Of a stretch of DNA of 6,655 bases, positions 1-4,981 are shown piece by piece. The notes beneath the pieces are model-generated. The model saw nothing but the letters and a program-made list of their open reading frames with translations. It was not told the DNA's origin and searched no databases. Positions within the stretch are counted from its first letter, which is position 1. Each line of letters starts with the position of its first letter. A program made the position numbers and the translations under genes. The stretch is taken from contig QNFJ01000123.1 in the NCBI GenBank assembly GCA_003646305.1, positions 1 through 6,655 on the forward strand. Reading direction: 5' to 3'. Source of the stretch: Gammaproteobacteria bacterium. Its GTDB lineage: Bacteria; Pseudomonadota; Gammaproteobacteria; Methylococcales; UBA2780.

Positions 1-707
1 TGAGTGAACAATATATTTTCTCTAAACTCGGTATCCCCGCACTGAACGATCGCATCAACAGCAATGCCTGATAGCTCGGCTAGTATGCTTTTATCTTCAG
101 GTTGCAAAGTGAAGGGAACCAGTCCGGCACGCGTCGGCCAGACAGGGTGGCCAAACTGCTCAGCCACTTTGTAGCCGAAAGGGCTGGCGCCCATCTTAGG
201 GATCGATAGCCCGCCGGTGGCAATGATAAGTGATTCTGTCTGAAAATGACCGCGTGATGTTTCAACGGAAAAGTGACCATCTTTTGATTTTTCCAGCTGT
301 TTGATATCACAATTCAGGCGGATCTCAACTGCCGCTTTTTCGCATTCATCGAGTAGCATGTCGAGAATATCTTTAGCACTTTCATTGCAGAATAGTTGGC
401 CATGATCGCGTTCATGGAAAGGGATCTGATATTTGTCGATGAGCGCGAGGAAATCCCACTGTGTGTAGCGGCTGATGGCCGATTTACAGAAGTGAGGGTT
501 GTGGGAGAGGTAGTTACTGGCATCCACCTCGTAGTTGGTGAAGTTACAGCGCCCACCGCCTGACATGAGGATCTTTTTACCCGCTTTATTGGCGTGATCG
601 AGCACAAGCACTTTGCGTCCACGCTTGCCGGCCTCAACTGCACACATAAGGCCGGAAGCGCTCGCGCCAATAATTAGAACATCAACACTGGTGGTTTTAT
701 GCAGCAT
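1..707 (-). CDS. yhiN: YhiN/HI0933-family FAD-dependent flavoprotein, 3' end cut off by window edge
   Basis: Predicted flavin-binding oxidoreductase of the HI0933/YhiN family (also named BaiN or aminoacetone oxidase family); the physiological substrate of this branch is not established. The first 235 codons are visible, of about 400 usual for the family. Residues 8-13 (VDVLII) form the first beta strand of a Rossmann fold. The dinucleotide loop at 14-19 reads GASASG rather than GxGxxG. The family hallmark ILMSGGGRCNFTN is at 46-58, ATGGLS at 163-168 and GASPFGYK at 173-180. Much of the visible part resembles E. coli YhiN as I remember it. The ATG at 707 was chosen because the Rossmann strand follows a few residues later. 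It lies inside the last codons of ybiT (11-nt overlap), and the only upstream SD-like bases are a weak ACAGG touching the ATG, so translational coupling to ybiT is likely. The family is clear; the exact function is unknown. Confidence 0.93.
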   Translation of the reverse strand, partial: MLHKTTSVDVLIIGASASGLMCAVEAGKRGRKVLVLDHANKAGKKILMSGGGRCNFTNYEVDASNYLSHNPHFCKSAISRYTQWDFLALIDKYQIPFHERDHGQLFCNESAKDILDMLLDECEKAAVEIRLNCDIKQLEKSKDGHFSVETSRGHFQTESLIIATGGLSIPKMGASPFGYKVAEQFGHPVWPTRAGLVPFTLQPEDKSILAELSGIAVDAIVQCGDTEFRENILFT

Positions 708-2286
708 CCTGTGAGCGCAGGTATTCTTCATAAGTGCCACGGAAATCGACGATGCCATTCGGTGTCATTTCGATCACGCGTGTTGCCAGTGACGAGACAA
801 ACTCACGATCGTGACTGACGAAAATCAGGGTGCCGGGATAGTTTTCTAGCGCCAGGTTTAATGATTCAATCGATTCCATATCCAGATGGTTTGTCGGCTC
901 ATCCATCAACAAGACATTATCTTTTTGAAGCATCAACTTGCCAAAAAGCATCCGTCCCTGTTCACCACCGGAGATGATTTTGACCGATTTTTTAATATCA
1001 TCCTGTTTAAACAGGAGTCGTCCCAATGTGCTACGGATTACCTGTTCATCATCGGTCGGTTTGCGCCATTGCTGAATCCAGTCGTAGAGGTTCATTTCCT
1101 CTTCAAAATCAGCAGCATGATCTTGAGCGTAATAGCCCAGTGTTGCATTTTCTGACCACTTGATGGTGCCGGACGTTGGCTCAAGGCCACCTTGCAGACA
1201 TCTTAGTAGGGTTGTTTTACCGATGCCGTTGGGGCCGATAATGGCGATACGCTCGCCCACTTGAATAGCGAGATCAAGGTTTTCAAAAAGTGGTGCATCA
1301 AAGCTTTTGCTGAGCCCTTCAATTTCTACAGCAGTGCGAAAGAGTTTTTTCTCTTCATCAAAACGGATAAAAGGGCTTTTACGGCTGGACGGTTTGATTT
1401 CTGCCAGCTGGATTTTATCAATCTGTTTGGCGCGCGAAGTGGCCTGTTTAGACTTTGACGCGTTCGCTGAAAATCGGCTGACAAAGGCCTTCAGTTCTGC
1501 AATTTGTGCTTTCTTTTTGGCGTTGTTGGCAGATAACTGCTCGCTAACCTGTGTAGAGGCAGTCATATATTCATCATAAGAGCCGGGATAGATGCGGATT
1601 TCACCGTAATCCAGATCGGCCATATGGCTACAGACACTATTGAGGAAGTGGCGATCATGCGAAATGATGATCATGGTGCAATTGCGTCTATTGAGGATCC
1701 CTTCTAACCAGCGAATAGTATTGATATCTAGGTTATTAGTCGGCTCATCGAGTAGCATAATGTCGGGTTCAGAGAATAAAACCTGTGCGAGCAGAACCCT
1801 TAGTTTCCAGCCGGGAGCGACGTTGCTCATCGGGCCGTAATGTTGTCCGGTGGGAATGCCGACACCTAAAAGTAGCTCACCTGCACGTGATTCGGCGCTG
1901 TAGCCATCCATTTCGGCAAACTCTGCTTCAAGCTCGCCCGCTCTGATTCCGTCTGCTTCAGTCATTTCAGGGTTCGCGTAAATGGCATCGCGCTCTGATT
2001 TAATTGCCCATAGTTCTTCATGCCCCATAATAACGGTGTCGAGAACGGTATATTCCTCGTAAGCAAACTGGTCCTGCTTTAACTTGCCGATACGTTCGTT
2101 GGGGTCTTTTGAGATATTCCCGGAAGTGGGTTCAAGATCGTTACCGAGGATTTTCATAAAGGTCGATTTACCACAACCATTGGCGCCAATTAGGCCATAA
2201 CGGTTGTTATTACCAAACTTAACAGAAACATTTTCAAAGAGCGGTTTCGCACCAAACTGCATGGTGATATTTGCGGTCGATAACAT
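697..2286 (-). CDS. ybiT: ABC-F family ATPase, YbiT type
   Basis: Cytosolic ABC-F protein with two fused ATP-binding cassettes and no membrane segment. ABC-F proteins bind the ribosomal E site and affect translation or ribosome stalling; the specific role of YbiT is poorly defined. Cassette 1 has Walker A GANGCGKS (34-41), a degenerate signature VAPGWKLR (156-163), Walker B IMLLDEPTN (176-184, catalytic E181) and switch His210. The linker (about 240-315) is rich in Lys, Ala and Gln, typical of the P-site tRNA interaction motif. Cassette 2 has Walker A GPNGIGKT (351-358), signature ISGGEQGR (438-445), Walker B VLLMDEPTN (458-466, E463) and SHDREF (491-496). The length of 529 residues matches E. 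coli YbiT (about 530), and from memory the APGWKLR signature is also normal for YbiT. The start fits the family N-terminus (MLSTANITMQFG). The SD is weak (AGAATAA-like). The gene lies 31 nt after rhlE and overlaps yhiN by 11 nt. Confidence 0.96.
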   Translation of the reverse strand: MLSTANITMQFGAKPLFENVSVKFGNNNRYGLIGANGCGKSTFMKILGNDLEPTSGNISKDPNERIGKLKQDQFAYEEYTVLDTVIMGHEELWAIKSERDAIYANPEMTEADGIRAGELEAEFAEMDGYSAESRAGELLLGVGIPTGQHYGPMSNVAPGWKLRVLLAQVLFSEPDIMLLDEPTNNLDINTIRWLEGILNRRNCTMIIISHDRHFLNSVCSHMADLDYGEIRIYPGSYDEYMTASTQVSEQLSANNAKKKAQIAELKAFVSRFSANASKSKQATSRAKQIDKIQLAEIKPSSRKSPFIRFDEEKKLFRTAVEIEGLSKSFDAPLFENLDLAIQVGERIAIIGPNGIGKTTLLRCLQGGLEPTSGTIKWSENATLGYYAQDHAADFEEEMNLYDWIQQWRKPTDDEQVIRSTLGRLLFKQDDIKKSVKIISGGEQGRMLFGKLMLQKDNVLLMDEPTNHLDMESIESLNLALENYPGTLIFVSHDREFVSSLATRVIEMTPNGIVDFRGTYEEYLRSQDAA

Positions 2287-2317
2287 AATTTTATTCTAGA
2301 ATATTTGGGTCTGTTGA

Positions 2318-3778
2318 TTAACGATTGCCAGAGCGGGTTTGTGGACGACGTTGTGGTGCCGCCGCCCGTTTGACGTTGCCATTTGCTTCGCCACCACCAG
2401 CGCCACCACCACCGCTACGGTTGTCAGAGCGGGTTTGTGTGCGACGCTGTGGTGCTGCTCGTTGGGAGTTGCCATCTGATTCGCCGCTTCCACCACTACG
2501 GTTTCTGTTCTTGCTATGGCTCTTTGCGTGAGGACGAGGTGCGTTTGAATTATTTGATGGTCCCCGTTTACCGGCCGGTTTTCTGGAAGGTTTTTGCTGA
2601 CGTCCGCGCCCACGCTGAATCGGTTCAGCTTTAATGGTCGGATCAACCTCAAATCCTTCAATTACTTCTTTAGGAATCTCGCGCTTAATGAGTCGCTCGA
2701 TATCCTTAAGTAGTTTCAGTTCATCGACGCAGACCAGCGACATCGCTTCACCTTCACGACCTGCGCGACCGGTACGACCGATGCGATGAACGTAATCTTC
2801 GGCGACATTTGGGAGTTCAAAGTTCACCACATGCGGTAGTTGGTCGATATCCAGGCCACGGGCGGCAATATCGGTGGCGACGAGAACGCGAACCTCATTG
2901 GCTTTAAAGCCGGCGAGTGCTTTTGTGCGTGCCGCCTGGCTTTTATTGCCATGAATTGGGGCTGAGGCGATGCCATCCTTATTTAACTGCTCAGAAAGGC
3001 GGTTTGCAGCATGTTTTGTGCGGGTAAAAACAAGCACCTGTTTCCAGTTATTCGAACCAATAAGTAATGATAAAAGCTCACGCTTGCGGCCTTTATCAAC
3101 AGGGTGGATTAATTGGGTGACTGTCTCGGAAGCGGTATTGTGCCGTGCAACCTCAACCAGTTCTGGTGAATTTAAAAGGCCATTCGCAAGTTGTTTAATA
3201 TCATTTGAGAAAGTGGCCGAGAATAACAGTGTCTGTTTATGCTTGGGTACGAGCGCAAGTACTTTACGGATATCATGGATAAAACCCATGTCGAGCATAC
3301 GATCTGCTTCATCCAGCACTAGAATGTCGATCTTTGAAAGATTAATGGTTTTTTGTCCGACGTGATCAAGCAGTCTGCCGGGTGTTGCGACCAGAATATC
3401 GATCCCCTGGCGGAGTTTTTGTATTTGAGGATTAATCTTTACCCCACCAAAAATGACAGTGGATTTTAACGGCAAGTGCTTGCCGTAATCACTGACACTT
3501 TCGCCCACCTGGGCTGCCAGCTCTCTTGTTGGGGTGAGGATTAGAGCACGGATGGCACGCGGCCCTTTTTCGGTTTTTCCGGACTCCATCAACCTTTGTA
3601 GCAGAGGCAGTGTAAAGCCGGCGGTTTTGCCAGTACCCGTTTGCGCGCCGCCCATAAGGTCCTTGCCGTCAAGGATCAGTGGGATAGATTGCTGTTGTAT
3701 AGGAGTAGGGGTGTTGTAACCTTTTTCGGATACAGCACGAAGCAGTTCGGCGCTAAGGCCGAGCGATTCAAAAGACAT
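2318..3778 (-). CDS. rhlE: DEAD-box ATP-dependent RNA helicase RhlE
   Basis: RNA-dependent ATPase that unwinds short duplexes; RhlE proteins act in ribosome maturation and RNA turnover. Visible motifs: upstream aromatic F3 and Q motif TPTPIQ (23-28), motif I AQTGTGKT (45-52), Ia PTRELA (83-88), GG (111-112), Ib TPGR (132-135), II DEAD (156-159), III SAT (187-189), IV-like VFTRT (250-254), V TDIAARGLD (302-310) and VI HRIGRTGR (331-338). From about residue 385 the protein becomes a low-complexity basic tail rich in Arg, Gly, Ser, Asn and Gln, ending in a duplicated APQRRxQTRSxNR block (442-454 and 474-486). Such tails are usual RNA anchors but are very variable between species. The start MSFESLGLS matches the family. 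The SD is poor (a GAG about 12 nt upstream). It is the first gene of a probable rhlE-ybiT-yhiN unit and is divergent from the cold-shock gene. Confidence 0.96.
   Translation of the reverse strand: MSFESLGLSAELLRAVSEKGYNTPTPIQQQSIPLILDGKDLMGGAQTGTGKTAGFTLPLLQRLMESGKTEKGPRAIRALILTPTRELAAQVGESVSDYGKHLPLKSTVIFGGVKINPQIQKLRQGIDILVATPGRLLDHVGQKTINLSKIDILVLDEADRMLDMGFIHDIRKVLALVPKHKQTLLFSATFSNDIKQLANGLLNSPELVEVARHNTASETVTQLIHPVDKGRKRELLSLLIGSNNWKQVLVFTRTKHAANRLSEQLNKDGIASAPIHGNKSQAARTKALAGFKANEVRVLVATDIAARGLDIDQLPHVVNFELPNVAEDYVHRIGRTGRAGREGEAMSLVCVDELKLLKDIERLIKREIPKEVIEGFEVDPTIKAEPIQRGRGRQQKPSRKPAGKRGPSNNSNAPRPHAKSHSKNRNRSGGSGESDGNSQRAAPQRRTQTRSDNRSGGGGAGGGEANGNVKRAAAPQRRPQTRSGNR
2322..2498. repeat. 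Imperfect tandem duplication encoding the RhlE C-terminal tail
   Basis: Two diverged copies, about 2322-2417 and 2418-2498, each encode an APQRRxQTRSxNR block followed or preceded by a Gly-rich or Gly/Ser-rich run. The longest exact match is a 15-base stretch CAGAGCGGGTTTGTG at 2329-2343 and again at 2425-2439, 96 bases apart and so in frame. The copies differ by many substitutions and a short in-frame length change, so the duplication is old. It is part of the rhlE coding sequence and not a mobile element. Confidence 0.7.
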
Positions 3779-3807
3779 ATTTTGGATAATCTCATTTAGA
3801 TCGGCCT

Positions 3808-3855
3808 ACCCAATACAATGGTTTGGGACGGTCTAGGCGGAAGGTTATATTGGGT
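3808..3855 (-). repeat. Inverted repeat in the rhlE 5' leader
   Basis: ACCCAATA (3808-3815) and TATTGGGT (3848-3855) are perfect 8-base complements separated by 32 nt; two more pairs form past a single mismatch. Nested inside or competing are GCCTA (3804-3808) with TAGGC (3834-3838) and CCCAA (3809-3813) with TTGGG (3823-3827). If the promoter proposed at 3931-3936 is right, all of this is transcribed into the rhlE leader, 30-80 nt upstream of the start codon. It could also be an operator on the DNA. The function is unknown. Confidence 0.4.
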
Positions 3856-3896
3856 GTTTTGAGCTAAATCCGGAAGGATCGACGCTTTTAAAACAG

Positions 3897-3914
3897 GTGC
3901 AGACCGAAGTGCAC
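3897..3914 (-). other. UUCG-capped hairpin near the predicted rhlE mRNA 5' end
   Basis: On the minus strand, GTGCAC (3914-3909) is followed by TTCG and then GTCTGCAC. This folds as a 6-bp stem with a two-base bulge, capped by a C(UUCG)G tetraloop, a known extra-stable loop. It begins about 10 nt from the transcript start predicted from the -10 box at 3931-3936. A hairpin close to a 5' end commonly protects mRNA from decay. Confidence 0.4.
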
Positions 3915-3930
3915 TTAAATGATGCGGTGC

Positions 3931-3960
3931 ATTATACCTGAGTTTTGGCAGAAATGGTTA
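3931..3960 (-). promoter_or_regulatory. Probable sigma-70 promoter for rhlE
   Basis: The minus strand has a perfect -10 hexamer TATAAT (3936 to 3931). The best -35 match, 18 nt further upstream, is TAACCA (3960 to 3955), sharing only three of six bases with TTGACA. There is no TG extension. The predicted start is near 3923-3925, which would give an rhlE leader of about 146 nt. The -10 is the strongest minus-strand match I found in the gap; the weak -35 lowers confidence. Confidence 0.45.
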
Positions 3961-4107
3961 TGTAGGGTGTTTGAGGTTAAAAAATAGGTTAAACTACGTC
4001 TCGCTACATTTTCTACCCTGGTTCTTGTCATCAGAAGTTCTGTTCAAGTTTTTCTCCTGTTAATTTCCTCGTACGATTTGTAACATTTTTTATTAATTTT
4101 TTATTAA

Positions 4108-4112
4108 GAGGT
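4108..4112 (+). promoter_or_regulatory. Ribosome binding site of the cold-shock gene
   Basis: GAGGT lies 7 nt before the ATG at 4120, in a very AT-rich context. It is complementary to five bases of the 16S rRNA 3' tail and fixes the start codon. Confidence 0.8.
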
Positions 4113-4119
4113 AATTATC

Positions 4120-4320
4120 ATGGCAACAGGTACCGTTAAATGGTTTAACGAAGCTAAAGGTTTCGGTTTTATCACTCCTGACGATGGCAGCAAAGATGTA
4201 TTCGTTCATTTTTCTGCAATTTCTAGCGACGGTTTTCGTACTTTGGCTGAAGGCAGCCAGGTAAGCTTTGACGTAGAAGATGGTCCTAAAGGCCCTCAAG
4301 CGATTAACGTTCAGGCTTAA
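4120..4320 (+). CDS. CspA-family cold-shock protein
   Basis: Small single-stranded nucleic-acid-binding protein of 66 residues, consisting of one cold-shock (OB-fold) domain. CspA-family proteins act as RNA chaperones that melt secondary structure, and some act as transcription antiterminators. Visible features are W8 in the VKWFN segment (6-10), the RNP1-type motif KGFGFI (13-18), the RNP2-type motif VFVHF (27-31) and the closing GPKGPQAINV (55-64). All family landmarks are intact and the length is normal. A good SD sits 7 nt upstream. The AT-rich sequence before it resembles the long leaders of thermoregulated csp genes, but cold induction cannot be read from sequence alone, as many paralogues are constitutive. 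Which paralogue this is cannot be decided. The gene is followed by two hairpins, the second a terminator, so it is probably monocistronic. Confidence 0.96.
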   Translation: MATGTVKWFNEAKGFGFITPDDGSKDVFVHFSAISSDGFRTLAEGSQVSFDVEDGPKGPQAINVQA

Positions 4321-4329
4321 GCCAGATTT

Positions 4330-4358
4330 ACAGTTTATCGCCATTGGCGATAAACTGT
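4330..4358 (+). other. Perfect 13-bp hairpin just after the cold-shock gene
   Basis: ACAGTTTATCGCC (4330-4342) and GGCGATAAACTGT (4346-4358) are perfect complements around a three-base ATT loop, starting 10 nt after the csp stop codon. No T tract follows, so it is not a classical intrinsic terminator by itself. It may protect the mRNA 3' end, assist the terminator immediately downstream, or be a protein-binding dyad. Confidence 0.75.
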
Positions 4359-4359
4359 T

Positions 4360-4393
4360 GAACAAACCCCGCCTAACTGTGCGGGGTTTGTTC
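4360..4393 (+). terminator. Rho-independent terminator of the cold-shock gene
   Basis: GAACAAACCCCGC (4360-4372) pairs perfectly with GCGGGGTTTGTTC (4381-4393) around an 8-nt loop. The stem has a GC-rich inner part and an A-rich left and T-rich right base, followed by GTTATG. The T tract is inside the stem base, so it could work in both directions. It lies two bases after the preceding hairpin. Confidence 0.75.
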
Positions 4394-4437
4394 GTTATGA
4401 ATGTTTTGTACGAGCCAGTTCCTGGTTCTGCAAAGCT

Positions 4438-4466
4438 AAAAATGGGAAATATGATTTTCCATTTTT
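4438..4466. terminator. A/T-flanked hairpin between the cold-shock and RRM genes
   Basis: AAAAATGG (4438-4445) pairs with CCATTTTT (4459-4466). Four inner pairs, GAAA with TTTT including one G-T wobble, close a five-base loop TATGA. Outer GCT and AGC pairs extend the stem past a bulge. With A's on the left and T's on the right it has the look of a bidirectional terminator, although the stem is GC-poor and probably weak. It insulates the RRM gene from upstream transcription or could end a short transcript. Its function is uncertain. Confidence 0.4.
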
Positions 4467-4474
4467 AAGCAGAA

Positions 4475-4480
4475 TATAAA
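4475..4480 (+). promoter_or_regulatory. Possible -10 box for the RRM gene
   Basis: TATAAA matches five of six bases of the sigma-70 -10 consensus. No good -35 lies 16-18 nt upstream. If used, transcription would start near 4487, giving a leader of about 88 nt that contains the two hairpins at 4504-4545. It overlaps a 7-bp inverted repeat, TAAATGC (4477-4483) with GCATTTA (4489-4495), which could be an operator. Confidence 0.3.
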
Positions 4481-4503
4481 TGCTAGTGGCATTTAGTTCT
4501 GAG

Positions 4504-4567
4504 GGCACCTCCTTGTGCCGACCGGCTTTTCACTTCGTGAAAAAGTCTCATCATACGAAAATAGGAG
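4504..4567 (+). promoter_or_regulatory. Structured leader of the RRM gene with anti-SD-like loop
   Basis: First hairpin: GGCAC (4504-4508) pairs with GTGCC (4515-4519) around the loop CTCCTT. Bases 4506-4514 read CACCTCCTT, the same as the 16S rRNA anti-Shine-Dalgarno region. Second hairpin: TTTTCAC (4527-4533) pairs with GTGAAAA (4537-4543) around TTC. The gene's SD, AGGAG (4563-4567), is complementary to CTCCT (4509-4513) in the first loop. A loop-to-SD pseudoknot that hides the ribosome binding site is therefore possible. The pairing is seen in the sequence; regulation is inference, and no known riboswitch family is recognised. Confidence 0.5.
4563..4567 (+). promoter_or_regulatory. Ribosome binding site that decides the RRM gene start
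   Basis: AGGAG lies 7 nt before the ATG at 4575, which selects this start over the in-frame GTG at 4515. The SD overlaps an 8-base palindrome GGAGCTCC (4564-4571) and is complementary to the hairpin loop at 4509-4514. Confidence 0.85.
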
Positions 4568-4574
4568 CTCCAAA

Positions 4575-4844
4575 ATGAAGAGAGTATTTGTAGGCAGTTT
4601 GCCAACTAGTGCCACCGAAGAGTCAGTAGAGGCTCTGTTTTCAGAGTTTGGTAAAGTACGTTCTCTTGAACTTATTAAAGATCTATTTTCAGGTGCTTGC
4701 AAAGGATTCGGCTTTGTTGAAATGGAAGGTCACGAAGCGCGTGCAGCCATTGCTGGCTTAGATGGCAAGTCATTTGAGGGCAATATTCTTAACGTTAAAT
4801 TTGAAGAGCCTCGTGGCAACAAAGGTCGCAGAGGCCGCCGTTAA
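4575..4844 (+). CDS. Single-RRM RNA-binding protein, 89 residues
   Basis: Small protein made of one RNA recognition motif plus a short basic tail. RNP2 is VFVGSL (4-9). RNP1 is KGFGFVEM (43-50), with the aromatic residues F45 and F47 on the RNA-binding face. Helix 1 is near residues 14-24 and helix 2 near 53-62; the last strand is near 70-77 (NILNVKFE). The tail (80-89) is Arg/Gly-rich and ends RRGRR. Bacterial single-RRM proteins of this type bind single-stranded RNA and in cyanobacteria are often cold-induced; their role in Pseudomonadota is poorly known. The ATG at 4575 is chosen for the strong SD and because RNP2 begins three residues later. A GTG at 4515 would add 20 residues but has no SD and sits inside the leader hairpin. 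It lies downstream of the cold-shock gene, separated by a terminator, so it probably has its own promoter. Confidence 0.93.
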   Translation: MKRVFVGSLPTSATEESVEALFSEFGKVRSLELIKDLFSGACKGFGFVEMEGHEARAAIAGLDGKSFEGNILNVKFEEPRGNKGRRGRR

Positions 4845-4868
4845 GATTATTCCGAGTAAGGTATAGAA

Positions 4869-4905
4869 AAGGGGAGACTGGCGAGCTTACCGAGTATGTC
4901 CCCTT
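4869..4905. terminator. Hairpin after the RRM gene, possible terminator
   Basis: AAGGGGA (4869-4875) pairs with TCCCCTT (4899-4905). An inner arm, ACTGG with CCGAGT with one bulge, extends the stem toward the loop CGAGCTTA. It begins 25 nt after the RRM stop codon. On the plus strand no T run follows. On the minus strand the stem is followed by TTCTATACC, slightly T-rich, so it may serve as a back-up stop for leuA as well as ending the RRM transcript. Confidence 0.45.
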
Positions 4906-4931
4906 AAACTAAGCCAGATTGAGAAGATACT

Positions 4932-4968
4932 AGAAGAAACAAAGCCACGGCCCATTGCTGAGCCGTGG
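4932..4968 (-). terminator. Probable rho-independent terminator of leuA
   Basis: CCACGGC (4945-4951) pairs with GCCGTGG (4962-4968), a 7-bp GC-rich stem with a 10-nt loop. Read on the minus strand it begins 13 nt after the leuA stop codon and is followed by CTTTGTTTCTTC, a T-rich tail. The plus strand lacks a T run, so the orientation favours leuA. Confidence 0.7.
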
Positions 4969-4981
4969 TGCAAAAAGGGCG

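Larger units (their letters stand above)
3779..4119. other. Divergent regulatory gap between rhlE and the cold-shock gene
   Basis: This 341-nt stretch has no convincing protein gene on either strand. The left half holds the likely rhlE promoter and a structured rhlE leader. The right half (about 3970-4119) is AT-rich and should hold the promoter and a long leader for the cold-shock gene. A TTGTCA hexamer at 4025-4030 looks like a -35 box, but no good -10 hexamer lies 16-18 nt downstream, so I do not place the csp promoter. I do not recognise an E. coli-type cold box. Confidence 0.6.

Noticed and set aside
156..163. Residues 156-163 of YbiT (VAPGWKLR; positions here are residues) as a disabled first ATPase site
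   Set aside because: As I recall, E. coli YbiT has the same APGWKLR sequence, so this is normal for the subfamily and not decay.
80..670. Two minus-strand ORFs of 76 and 118 codons at the left edge
   Set aside because: They are out of frame with yhiN, which covers the whole interval and shows clear family motifs.
2296..2661. 121-codon minus-strand ORF overlapping the rhlE 3' end
   Set aside because: It is an out-of-frame reading of the repetitive, low-complexity rhlE tail, with no recognisable domain.
4025..4053. csp promoter using TTGTCA as -35
   Set aside because: The -35 match is good but no acceptable -10 hexamer lies 16-18 nt downstream.
4093..4365. 90-codon minus-strand ORF antisense to the cold-shock gene
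   Set aside because: It is the shadow of csp and the hairpins behind it; no SD or family resemblance.
4280..4468. 62-codon plus-strand ORF starting inside the cold-shock gene
   Set aside because: It runs through two strong hairpins, one a terminator, and reads as non-coding sequence.
4515..4574. GTG-initiated N-terminal extension of the RRM protein (20 extra residues)
   Set aside because: There is no SD before 4515, the stretch is part of a hairpin leader, and a strong SD serves the ATG at 4575 right before the RRM fold.
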